From contig JADJXF010000018.1 in the NCBI GenBank assembly GCA_016715995.1, forward strand, positions 1-64,000: a stretch of DNA of 64,000 nt, in the 5' to 3' direction. The position numbers and the translations under genes were made by a program. The DNA comes from Flavobacteriales bacterium (lineage in GTDB: Bacteria > Bacteroidota > Bacteroidia > Flavobacteriales_F > PHOS-HE28). Position 1 is the first letter of the stretch. Every line of letters begins with the position of its first letter. Positions 16,764-25,922 of the stretch are shown here, piece by piece. The notes beneath the pieces were generated by a model. The model did not search any database, was not told the DNA's origin, and saw only the letters and a program-made list of their open reading frames with translations.

Positions 16764-16771
16764 TACATTCG
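16764..16771 (+). promoter_or_regulatory. Putative -7 element of the P-type ATPase
   Basis: TACATTCG ends 5 nt before the ATG at 16777, implying an almost leaderless transcript and favouring 16777 over the upstream in-frame ATGs at 16717 and 16747. Confidence 0.4.
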
Positions 16772-16776
16772 ATGCA

Positions 16777-19296
16777 ATGCCCGCCAACCCGTTCCACTTC
16801 TCGGGTCTTACCGATGCCGAGGTGGCTGCGTCCAAGGCACGCCATGGGCCCAATGCGATCGCGGATCGGAACGGAGGTGGTTTCTGGCCGGCCCTGAAAG
16901 GCGCCGTGGCCGAACCGATGTTCGTGCTGCTCCTAATCACGAGCATCATCTATTTCGTGCTGGGTCAGCATGCGGAGGCGAGCTTCATGGCGGGGGCGAT
17001 CGCGCTGGTGGCTGCGATCTCCATCTATCAGGATTCGCGCAGCCGGAACGCCTTGGTCGCACTGCGGACGCTGAGCGAGCCCCAGGCCACCGTGGTGCGG
17101 AACAATGCGGTGGTGAATGTCCCGGTGGAGGAGGTCGTTGTCGGTGATCATGCGGTGGCCAAAGAGGGCACCCTGCTGGCCGCCGACGGCGTGATCCTGC
17201 AGAGCAATGACTTCAGCGTGAACGAATCCATCCTTACGGGGGAAGCGTTCGCTGTGGCGCGCAGCGCTGATGATCCGGACCTGGCCCGGGTGAGCAAGGG
17301 CACCCAGGTTGTTTCGGGCCTCGCGCTCTATCGCGTCACCGCGGTGGGCAAGGGCACGCAGCTCGGGAAGATCAGCACCTCGCTGAAGGAGATTGATGTG
17401 CAGGCCACGCCCTTGCAGAAGCAGATCACGCGCTTCGTCCGCAACATGGCGCTCGTGGGCATCATCGTGTTCGTGCTGGTCTGGGCCATCTCGTTCGCGC
17501 GCAGCGGGTCGTTGCTTGGCAGCTTGCTCACCGGCCTCACGCTCGCCATGTCCATTCTCACGGAAGAGATCCCTGTGGCCTTCACCACCTTCCTCGCCCT
17601 CGGCGCATGGCGGCTGGCCCGACTCGGCGTCATCGTGAAACGCCCGACAACGGTGGAAACGCTCGGTTCGGCCACCGTGATCTGCACGGACAAGACCGGC
17701 ACCATCACCGAGAACCGGATGGCCCTCGCGCAACTGTTCGTTCAGGTCAGCGGGCGCACGCTGCTCGCTGATGGCTGGACCGCTCCGGAAGCACGCCACC
17801 TAATCGAAACAGCGATGTGGGCCAGCGAACCCGTGCCCTTCGACCCCATGGAGACGGCGCTGCACAAGGCCTACGCGACCACCACGGAATACGATGCGCG
17901 AGCGGACTTCCACATGGTGCACGAGTATCCGCTGAGCGGCAAGCCGCCGATGATGACGCACATCTTCGCCAACACCGCCGGTGAGCGCATCATCGCGTGC
18001 AAAGGCGCGCCCGAGCGGGTGCTACGGCAGTCCACGTTGAGCGATGCGGAACAACAGTCGGCACTGACGCAGGTGGAGGCGCTCGCAAGCCAGGGCTTGC
18101 GCGTGTTGGGCGTGGCCGAGGTCCATTACCGAGAGCGGGCGTACCCAAAGGACCAGGAGGAATTCACCCTCAATTTCCTTGGCCTCGTCGCTTTCATTGA
18201 TCCGCCCAAGGCAAACATCGCCGCGGTGTTCCAGCAGTTCTATCAAGCGGGCATCCAGGTCAAGATCATCACCGGCGACAATGCGCTCACCACAGCGGCC
18301 ATCGCCGGGCAGACCGGCTTCAAGGGCTCCGACCGCACGCTGAACGGAGAGGAGCTGATGAAGCTGGATGATGCCCAACTGCGCGCCATGGTGAAGGACA
18401 TCCACATCTACACGCGCATGTTCCCGGAGGCCAAGCTGCGCATCATCAACGCGCTGCAGGCCGAAGGGCACGTGGTGGCGATGACCGGTGATGGGGTGAA
18501 CGACGGACCTGCCTTGAAGGCCGCGCACATCGGCGTCGCCATGGGAAAACGGGGCAGCGAACTCGCCAAGGAGGCCGCATCGCTCGTTCTCACCAACGAT
18601 GATCTGGGTGCCATGGTGGATGCCGTGGCCATGGGCCGGAAGATCTACGGCAACCTGAAGAAGGCGATCCAGTACATCATCTCCATCCACATCCCCATCA
18701 TTCTCACGGTCTCGCTGCCTTTGTTCCTGGGGTGGGCGTACCCCAGCATATTCACGCCCCTGCACGTCATCTTCCTGGAACTGATCATGGGCCCTACATG
18801 CAGCATCGTGTATGAGAACGAGCCCTTGGAAAAGGATGGCATGCTGCGCCCGCCGCGTCCCCTGAGCCTCACGTTCCTTTCCTGGAAGGAGCTCTCGATG
18901 AGCATCTGGCAGGGCTTGGTGATCGCAATTGGCACGCTCGGCGCCTACCGGTTGGCCGTTTCGCTGGGATATCCTGAGCAACTGGTGCGCACCATGGTCT
19001 TCAGCACGCTGGTCGTGGCCAACATCGGCCTCACGCTGGTCAACCGTTCCTTCACCCGTTCCGCGATCAGCATGCTCGCCAACCGGAACTGGCTGTTGCG
19101 CGGCATGCTGCTGCTCACCATCGCCTTGCTGCTCATCCTGTTGTATGTCCCGCTGTTCCGAGACTTCTTCCGGTTGTCATCCCCTTCCGGAGCGCAGCTC
19201 GCGCTCGCCACCGGCATCGGCATGGGTTCGGTGCTCTGGTTCGAAGTCTACAAGTGGATCAAGCGGGCTTCCCTCTCCCCACGCGAGGTCGCTTAA
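16777..19296 (+). CDS. Cation-translocating P-type ATPase (Ca2+-type, P2)
   Basis: An 839-residue pump with an N-terminal cation-ATPase domain, the actuator motif LTGEA (TGES-like), the phosphorylation site DKTGT with D305, the nucleotide-binding KGAPERV, and the hinge MTGDGVNDGPALKAA. About ten membrane segments are visible. Transmembrane segment 4 reads TEEIPVAFTTF where classical Ca2+ pumps have PEGLP, so the ion cannot be assigned with confidence. The C-terminal part (HVIFLELIMGPTCSIVYENEP) is typical of the PMR1/MgtA-like clade. It opens a block of ion and osmotic-stress genes. Confidence 0.88.
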   Translation: MPANPFHFSGLTDAEVAASKARHGPNAIADRNGGGFWPALKGAVAEPMFVLLLITSIIYFVLGQHAEASFMAGAIALVAAISIYQDSRSRNALVALRTLSEPQATVVRNNAVVNVPVEEVVVGDHAVAKEGTLLAADGVILQSNDFSVNESILTGEAFAVARSADDPDLARVSKGTQVVSGLALYRVTAVGKGTQLGKISTSLKEIDVQATPLQKQITRFVRNMALVGIIVFVLVWAISFARSGSLLGSLLTGLTLAMSILTEEIPVAFTTFLALGAWRLARLGVIVKRPTTVETLGSATVICTDKTGTITENRMALAQLFVQVSGRTLLADGWTAPEARHLIETAMWASEPVPFDPMETALHKAYATTTEYDARADFHMVHEYPLSGKPPMMTHIFANTAGERIIACKGAPERVLRQSTLSDAEQQSALTQVEALASQGLRVLGVAEVHYRERAYPKDQEEFTLNFLGLVAFIDPPKANIAAVFQQFYQAGIQVKIITGDNALTTAAIAGQTGFKGSDRTLNGEELMKLDDAQLRAMVKDIHIYTRMFPEAKLRIINALQAEGHVVAMTGDGVNDGPALKAAHIGVAMGKRGSELAKEAASLVLTNDDLGAMVDAVAMGRKIYGNLKKAIQYIISIHIPIILTVSLPLFLGWAYPSIFTPLHVIFLELIMGPTCSIVYENEPLEKDGMLRPPRPLSLTFLSWKELSMSIWQGLVIAIGTLGAYRLAVSLGYPEQLVRTMVFSTLVVANIGLTLVNRSFTRSAISMLANRNWLLRGMLLLTIALLLILLYVPLFRDFFRLSSPSGAQLALATGIGMGSVLWFEVYKWIKRASLSPREVA

Positions 19297-19408
19297 GGAT
19301 GGATATGGCATGGAGCACGGGCGATCACGTCCGTATGCTGGACGTGCCCACATTTGCGTTCCGCACAAGCGCTGCGCGGACCGGCAGCCGCATTCCCCAA
19401 ATCCGTTC

Positions 19409-19570
19409 TCAGGGTGCTTTGCGGCCCGTCACCAGCCGGTACACCAGCAGGATCACCGCCACCACGATGAGCACGTGGATCAGGCTGCCCACGGTTTCAC
19501 GGAACCCGATGAACCCGAGCAGCCAGCCCGCGATGAGCAGCACGATGATGATGTTGAGGAGGTTGTTCAT
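19409..19570 (-). CDS. Tiny lmo0937/DUF5670-like membrane protein
   Basis: A 53-residue ORF. The translation begins MNNLLNIIIVLLIAGWLLGF, continues with a short polar IGFRETVG, and ends with a second hydrophobic helix (SLIHVLIVVAVILLVYRLV) and a basic tail. Two helices with FIGF/G and LIHVLIVVAVI match the lmo0937-type family, which is widespread in Bacteroidota and often stress-associated. It is convergent with the P-type ATPase. Confidence 0.72.
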   Translation of the reverse strand: MNNLLNIIIVLLIAGWLLGFIGFRETVGSLIHVLIVVAVILLVYRLVTGRKAP

Positions 19571-19618
19571 GTGGAGGCGGGTATTGGTCCGGTGTCAAGA
19601 TATCATATTACCAGTGGA

Positions 19619-19915
19619 TCAATGCGGACGGTTGCTGGAGGCTTGCGCGAATAGGTCATCGCTGTCCGGTCGCGGTCCGCCGCCCACGAGCACTTCGAAA
19701 ATCGCCTTCGCACGACCGAACTCGCGATCGCGCAACAATTCACCCTCTGCGCCGAAGATCAACACACGGGAGTGGCCCATTTGCATCGCGATCTCGCACA
19801 TCGTCTCCTCCGCCTCCTGCTGCGTGTTGGCAAGAAAGAACGGCACTCGGGCATTCTCCCTGCCGCCCTGCCATTGTCCATCAGGCCGGATGGTGACGTT
19901 GTAGGTGTGTTGCAT
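19619..19915 (-). CDS. Small DUF2188-like protein
   Basis: A 98-residue protein: a strand with VTIRPDGQWQ, a helix TQQEAEETMCEIAMQMG, then SRVLIFGAEGELLRDREFG. A two-strand plus helix core followed by an i-h-G-x-x-G-x-i pattern is typical of DUF2188. The C-terminal 25 residues are variable. No catalytic residues are visible. It is divergent from the truncated histidine kinase at 19936, with only 20 nt between the starts. Confidence 0.5.
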   Translation of the reverse strand: MQHTYNVTIRPDGQWQGGRENARVPFFLANTQQEAEETMCEIAMQMGHSRVLIFGAEGELLRDREFGRAKAIFEVLVGGGPRPDSDDLFAQASSNRPH

Positions 19916-19935
19916 GCTGCTCTGATATTGGACCG

Positions 19936-20526
19936 ATGTTGGGCCTGCTGGAGCGGAGTGCCGCGCTTACCGATGACCAGCGCGCCATCCTCGCCGACCT
20001 GCGCAAGGACCATCAGCGGCTGGTGCGCATCGTGAGCGAGCTGCTCGACATGGCGCAGGTGGAGAGCGGCAAGGTGCGCGTGACGCTGAGCGATCATCTC
20101 CTCGCCGACATCGTGCGCGATGCAACCGATGCGCTGCACGCCAATGCCGAGGCCAAGGACATCCGCATCGAAGCGCGCATCCAGCCCGAGGGCGTGCGCG
20201 TGCGCGCCGATGGTGAGAAGGCCACATGGGCCCTGATCAACTTGCTGAGCAACGCGCTGCGCTTCGCGCCAGAGCGCAGCAGCATCACGCTCGCAACGGA
20301 AGCAACGGACGGCGGTGTCCTGCTCACCGTCTCTGATTGCGGCCGCGGCCTCAGCGACGAGCAGCGCGCGCACCTCTTCGAGCGCTTCGCGCCGCATGAG
20401 GGGCCGGGCACCGGACTCGGGCTCTCCATCGCCCGTGACCTGATGCGCGCCATGGGCGGCGACATCGCCTTGCGCGACTCCAGCGCAACGGGCACGTCCT
20501 TCACGGTCACGTTCAAGAGCAGATGA
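19936..20526 (+). pseudogene. 5'-truncated sensor histidine kinase
   Basis: The product starts in the second helix of the dimerisation domain (LVRIVSELLDMAQVESGKV) and continues through a full HATPase domain with an N box (ALINLLSNALRFA), G1 (VSDCGRGLSDEQ), F-like FERFAP and G2 (GTGLGLSIARDL). The phosphoacceptor His of the H box is missing, and the frame has a stop 40 nt upstream, so there is no hidden N-terminus. It is either a remnant of a larger kinase or a free-standing ATPase module. No response regulator lies nearby. Confidence 0.65.
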
Positions 20527-20594
20527 ACTGCTGTCTCACCCCTTCTCGGATGGCGACCTTAGCGATACCCATTCAATCGCACTTCCGATAGCGC

Positions 20595-21421
20595 TCAGCG
20601 CTCCTCCCCCATCCGCGCGCCGCATTTATGGCAGAAGCGCGCGCCCTCCACGTGCTCGATTTCCGCGCAGCGTGCGCAGGGCCGCTGCCGCGCGTTGCGC
20701 ACCTGGCGCCCATCTCCACCGTGACGATGCCCGTGGGGATGGCGATGATGGCGTAGCCCAGGATCATGATCACCGAGGCGATGGCCTGGCCCAAGGTGGT
20801 CACCGGCGCGATGTCGCCGTAGCCCACGGTGGTGAGGGTGACGATGGCCCAGTAAATGCTGCGCGGAATGCTGGTGAAGCCTGCATCGTGCGGCTCCACC
20901 ACGTACATGATGGCGCCGAACACGGTGACGATGGCCAGCACTGCCAGCATGAACACGATGATGCGATGGCGGCTGGCCAGTAGGGCCACCAGCAGGAGGC
21001 GTGCCTCGCGCACGTAATGCACCATGTTCAGCACGCGGAACACACGCACCACCCGCAGCACACGCACCAGCGCCATGGCCTCCGTGCCCGGCACCAGCGC
21101 GCTCAGGTAGGTGGGCAGTATGGCCAGCAGGTCCACCACGCCGTAGAAGCTCGTCACGTAGCGCATGCGGTTGGGCGAGCACCACACGCGCAGCGCGTAC
21201 TCCACCGAGAAAAGCAGGGTGATGCCCCATTCCGCCCAGCGCAGCGCGCCGCCAGCCCGCTCGCGCGCCTCGCCCACGCTATCGAGCATCACCAGCGCGC
21301 AGCTCAGCAGGATCGCCACCAGCAGCCACACATCGAAGGCGCGCCCCGCCGGAGTGTCCGAATCGAAGATGACGCGGTGGACGCGTTGGCGAAGGGTGGG
21401 CGGGCGGGACATGGGCGCCAC
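20595..21421 (-). CDS. Voltage-gated potassium channel with C-terminal zinc ribbon (3' frameshift)
   Basis: A six-transmembrane Kv-type channel. An arginine-rich S4-like helix (MALVRVLRVVRVFRVLNMV) precedes the pore loop with the selectivity filter TTVGYGD. After the last helix (GIVTVEM) the visible frame derails. Restoring one base near 20703-20711 continues as QVRNARQRPCARCAE and ARFCHKCGARMGEER, a CxxC...CxxC zinc ribbon ending at 20595, as seen on many bacterial channels of this type. It lies in the ion-homeostasis block. Confidence 0.85.
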
Positions 21422-21507
21422 GAACCTACGGAGGCCGAAGGAGCATCGCCGCTAGGGCATCTGCGCGGCGTTTCGCCCCATGTGCAGAAATAGGTTCTGG
21501 AAGAACG

Positions 21508-21543
21508 AACCGTGAATGAACGGTGATGAACGTGAATCCAACA
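21508..21543 (-). repeat. Inverted relative of the 7970-8160 repeat
   Basis: Read on the minus strand it contains CGTTCATCACCGTTCATTCA followed by CGGTT, close to the 8131-8160 core GTTCATCCACGTTCATTCAC plus GGTT. It is intergenic. Confidence 0.5.
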
Positions 21544-21680
21544 CTGATCGGCTCACCCGTGATGCAGCCTTGGGCGGAATGTGGGTCCCATCGAGCGAAC
21601 GAATCGCAGCCTGTGGCACGCACTCCCTCGAAGTCGAGCAACCTGCGGGATCTCGAGCAGCACCGATTCGTCTGCCTCCG

Positions 21681-22097
21681 CTAGTGCCACGCGCCCAGGA
21701 TGGCCCCTTGCAACGCGAGGAAGCACACCTGGTAGCCCGCGTCGATGGCCCAGAGCACCATCGACTTGCGCTGGTACAGGTAGTTGATGCCTGTGCTGGT
21801 GGCCACGAAGCAGATGCCGATGAAGAGCCCGTGCAGCAGGCCCACGCTCCAGGTTAGCTTGGCGGGGTCTTCGGCGTACCAGAGCATGGCCAGCCCCAGC
21901 GCCATAACGAAAGTGAGCAGCAGGGTGCTGCCGAAGATCATGCCCATGTTGGCGCCCTTCTTCAGCTCCTCTTCCGTGAAGCCCAGCTCCTTCATCCAGC
22001 GCTTGCCGAAGAGGAAGCTGTACCACACGAAGCCCAGGAAGAAGGCACACACCGTGGCCACCGCCACGGCGAAGAAGTTGACGTTGCTGAAGTCCAT
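21681..22097 (-). CDS. DUF1761 membrane protein
   Basis: A 138-residue protein with four hydrophobic helices. The start MDFSNVNFFAVAVATVCAFF and the FVWYSFLFGKRWMKELGF motif after the first helix are diagnostic of DUF1761, and KKGANMGMIFGSTLLL opens the next segment. The function is unknown. The upstream extension to 22223 is rejected because it has no membrane or signal features and crosses the TACGTTCG promoter element at 22117. Confidence 0.82.
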   Translation of the reverse strand: MDFSNVNFFAVAVATVCAFFLGFVWYSFLFGKRWMKELGFTEEELKKGANMGMIFGSTLLLTFVMALGLAMLWYAEDPAKLTWSVGLLHGLFIGICFVATSTGINYLYQRKSMVLWAIDAGYQVCFLALQGAILGAWH

Positions 22098-22508
22098 GGT
22101 GAAGGGTTTGGTGGAGCGAACGTAGGGAAGAGGCCCGACTCTCCTCTTGCACCGTGCACCTGGCGTGGGCCGGAAGCCCTCAGCGGAATTTGGGACCGGG
22201 GCCCAACAATCAATCCTGTTCATTCACGATTGGCCCGTTAGCGCAGCGGGCACCGTGGCCCCTACCCACACGTAAGCAGTTCACCAGCGCTTTCCCAAGA
22301 ACCTCATCATCCCCCGTTTGCTTTGATGGCCGCACGGGGAACCTGGTTGGCTCCGCCGCCTGCACGCGCTTCGGCAGGAACAACCGCTCTTCGATCACAA
22401 TCAACCAGCCGGAGGGGTTAACTTCGCCGAGCGTTCCATCACGCATTGCTTGTCGTGCCGAAGTGCGACATCGCGTGAGCGCTGCTCAACTGGGCACCTC
22501 GCCCACGT
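22098..22508. other. Intergenic region without a supported gene
   Basis: It holds the DUF1761 promoter at its left end and the 5' flank of mscS at its right end. A 78-codon open frame on the minus strand (22210-22446) lacks convincing features. No repeat or RNA is recognised. Confidence 0.5.
22117..22124 (-). promoter_or_regulatory. Putative -7 element
   Basis: TACGTTCG on the minus strand, about 20 nt before the DUF1761 ATG at 22097. Confidence 0.4.
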
Positions 22509-23656
22509 ATGCATGAGGCTTTCCTGATCGGATTGGCCTCGTTATCGGGCTTCACGCGCGAAGCCTCTTTGTTCACCGGGCCAAGCCGCTTGCTTGGCCG
22601 CAATCCAACCGCAATGGATGCGCAGTTCCAGCTGATCTCATGGATGGCGTTGGCCGCACTGGCGGGTACCGGGTTGGGCTGGTTGCTGGACCGCTTGATG
22701 CTCGGGCGGTTGCGGAAGCTGGCTCTAATCACCGAGAGCCCCATTGACGATGCGATCGTTTCGGCGTTCAACGGCATGCTGCCGATCTGGTGCGGCCGAT
22801 CGGCATCCACCTGGCCATGCGTTCCGCCCATCCGGCGAGGCATGGATCGAACCCGTGGGGGCGCGTGATGCTGATGCTCACGGTGTTCACCATCTGCTTG
22901 GTGGCGGCGCGCGTATCGGCCTCGTGGATCCGCAATTCCACGAGCGGGCTCGGAGGCGGAACAGCAACGGCCTCGATCCTCGGCATCATCGCGCGCGTGC
23001 TCATCTTCTCCGTCGGAGCACTTATCGTCCTCCACGACCTCGGCATCTCCATCGCGCCGATGGTCACGGCCCTTGGCGTGGGCGGCCTTGCGGTGGCGCT
23101 CGCGCTGCAGGATACGCTCTCGAACCTGTTCGCGGGCCTGCAGTTGATCGCCTCGAGGCAGGTGAACATGGGCGATTACGTGAAGCTGGAGAGCGGCGAA
23201 GAAGGCTACCTCACGGACATCACCTGGCGCAATACCACGATCCGGGCATTGCCCAATCACATGATCGTGGTGCCCAACGCCAAGCTGGCCTCCTCCATCG
23301 TGCAGAACCATCAGCTTCCGGATGCGGAGGTGGCGGTTCTCGTGCAAGTGGGCGTGAGCTACGACAGCGACCGGACCACGTCGAAAGGTGACCATTGCGA
23401 CCGCTGGCAGGTGCTGCGTCGGCTGCAACCCACCTTGAAGGATTTCGATCCGTTCATCCGGTACCACACGTTCGCCGAATCGAGCATCGGCTTCTCGGTG
23501 ATCCTGCGCGCCGCGGAATTCACCGAGCGCTTCCAACTGATGCATGAATTCATCAAGGCCCTTCACCAGAAGTACCGGGAGGAAGGCATCGTGATCCCGT
23601 ATCCGATACGCACCGTGAAGATGGACGTGAGCAAAACACCGAATCATGAAGAGTGA
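22509..23656 (+). CDS. Small-conductance mechanosensitive channel, MscS type (frameshifted)
   Basis: The N-terminal helices (DAQFQLISWMALAALAG) lie in one frame to about 22790. The rest lies in another frame, beginning VRPIGIHLAMRS and continuing with the pore helix VTALGVGGLAVALALQDTLSN and the beta domain (MGDYVKLESGEEGYLTDITWRNT, IVVPNAKL). One base added to TGGTG at 22788-22792 (IWV) joins the two. A second cluster sits at 23371-23411: VSYDSD is followed by 13 unfamiliar residues, but restoring three single bases gives DHVERVTIATAGRVLRR, the normal MscS sequence. Four single-base deletions therefore explain the gene. It releases solutes on osmotic downshock. The 3' end overlaps otsAB by 11 nt. 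Confidence 0.82.
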
Positions 23657-25896
23657 GAACCGCCTGATCATCGTTTCCAACCGCCTGCCGTTCCGCTACA
23701 CCGAGCGGGCAGGGCGGATTGTGGTAACGCCCAGCACGGGCGGCCTGGTGAGCAGCATAAGCTCCTACCTGGACCAGGCGATGGGCAATGCACCAGATGA
23801 CAACCTTCGGCCTGTGTGGGTTGGCGCCACCGAATTGCGCACGCGTCGTTTGGCAAAGCTCCTCGCCAGCGGCGCCACGCTCGATGGCGGGCGCTACGAA
23901 TTGCGGCCCGTTGCATTGCCCGATGTGACGCGCGACCGTCACTACAACGGTTTCTCCAATAGCACCCTCTGGCCCCTGTTCCACTACTTCCCTTCGGTGG
24001 CGCGCTACGAGCAGGATTGGTTCGACCACTACCGCGTGGCCAATCAGCTTTTTCTTGAAACGCTGGAGCAGACCGTACGACCCGGCGACCGGGTGTGGAT
24101 ACACGACTATCATCTGATGCTCTTGCCGGCCATGCTGCGCGAACGCTTCCCGGACCTGCCCATCAGCTTCTTCCTCCACATCCCTTTCCCCTCCTACGAG
24201 ATGTTCCGCCTGCTGCCCGCCGCATGGCGCATCCCGAACTGCTCGAGGGGGTCCTAGGCGCCGACCTGGTGGGGCTGCAAACGCACGACCACGCGCAATA
24301 CCTGCTGAAGAGCGTGCAGCAGCTGCTCGGGTATGAACTGGACCTGCGCACCGTGCGCGGCCGCGCCCATTCCACGGTGGTGGATGCCTTCCCCGTGAGC
24401 ATTGATCCGGCGCGGTTCCGCGAGGCCTTCGACGACCACGCCGTGGTGGCCGAGAAGAACCTGTTGCGCCGAAGCACCATGGGTCAGCGCTTGATCCTCT
24501 CCATCGACCGGCTCGATTACATCAAGGGCGTGCTCCAACGCCTGCAGGGCTACGAGCATTTCCTGGATACGCATCCCGAGATGGTGGGCAAGGTGACCTT
24601 CATCCTGTTGATCGTCCCATCGCGCGATGCGATCACGAAGTACCGCGAGCTGAAGGAGGGCATCGAAGCCGCGGCCGGACGGATCAACGGGCGCTTCGGA
24701 GGCGTGGACTGGCAACCGGTGGTGTACCAGTACCGATCGGTGAACCACAAGAAGCTGTGCGCACTCTACCAGTCGGCCGATGTGGCGCTGATCACGCCGC
24801 TGCGCGATGGGATGAACCTGGTGGCGAAAGAGTTCGTGGCGGCGCGCAGGACCGGCGCGGCGTGCTGATCCTGAGCGAGACCGCAGGCGCCGCGAATGAG
24901 CTGGGGAGCGCCATCATCATCAACCCCACGGACCGCGATGCGATCGCTGGCGCGCTGCTCGCCGCATTGGACATGCCACCCGAGGAGCAGTCGCTGCGCA
25001 TGGCCGAGATGCAGCAACGACTCACGCGGTACGACGTGGTGCGCTGGGCAGAGGACCTCCTGGACCAGCTGGACGGCGCGGTGGCCATCCGCCGCCAGCT
25101 GCAGGTGAAGGAAGCCACTCCCGAGGTACGCCAGACATTCCTGAGCGCCTATGCCAAGGCCCGGTCGCGATGGATCTTCCTTGATCACGACGGCACCCTG
25201 GTTCCCTTTTCCAAACGGCCCGCCGATGCTGCGCCAGGCAAACCGCTCCTGGTCCTCCTGGATCAGCTCGCCGTGGATCCGCGCAACGCCGTGGCGATCG
25301 TGAGCGGCCGCGACCGAGACACGCTGGGCGCCTGGTACGGCGGTCTGCCCGTGCACTTGATCGCCGAGCACGGGGCTTATGCCAGGCCACCCGGAGGTTC
25401 ATGGTCAGTTCCTGACTGGAGGACCGAATGGAAGGAGTCCGTGATCACCTTGTTCCAGCAGTTCCATGACCGCTGCCCGGGCTCGCTCGTGGAGGAGAAG
25501 ACGACCGCGGTCGCCTGGCATTATCGCGGTGCCGCGCAGGACCTGGGCTTTTTGCGCTCCCGCGAACTGGTGAACGTGCTGAACGACATGGCCCGCTCGT
25601 TCGATTTCCAGGTCATCGAAGGGAACATGGTCATCGAGGTGCGGCCTAGGGGCATCGACAAGGGAACGGCGGTGAGGCGGGCCCTCGAGGAGCGCCCTGG
25701 CGAATTGGTCATGGCCATCGGCGACGACCGCACGGATGAGGACATCTTCAAGGTGCTGCCCATCGATGCCATGAGCATCAAGGTGGGCATGGTCCCCAGC
25801 TTCGCGCGCTACAACGTGCGCAGCCACGAGGATGTCCTCGCCCTGTTGGGAACCCTTGCCGCCACCCCCGATCCGGCGGTGGTGATGGCCGTTTGA
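23646..25896 (+). CDS. otsAB: Bifunctional trehalose-6-phosphate synthase/phosphatase OtsA-OtsB (two frameshifts)
   Basis: The gene is spread over three frames. Frame one (23646 to about 24220): RLIIVSNRLPFR, PSTGGLVSS, VWIHDYHLMLLPAMLRERFP and FFLHIPFPS, a GT20 synthase. Frame two (to about 24850): LEGVLGADLVGLQTHD, SIDRLDYIKG and TPLRDGMNLVAKEFVAAR. Frame three (to 25896): the end of OtsA, then a HAD phosphatase with LDHDGTLVPF, VSGRDRDTLG and MAIGDDRTDEDIF. One base added near 24215-24221 and one near 24848-24851 gives a continuous protein of about 750 residues, the usual length of the fused enzyme. It makes trehalose from UDP-glucose and glucose 6-phosphate. It is translationally coupled to mscS, both acting in osmoadaptation. 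Confidence 0.88.
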
Positions 25897-25922
25897 TCCG
25901 CATGCACGCATGCACAGGTCCA

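Noticed and set aside
22210..22446. 78-codon minus-strand open frame
   Set aside because: No homology is recognised, it has no promoter motif or coupling, and its composition is similar to intergenic DNA. Too weak to call.
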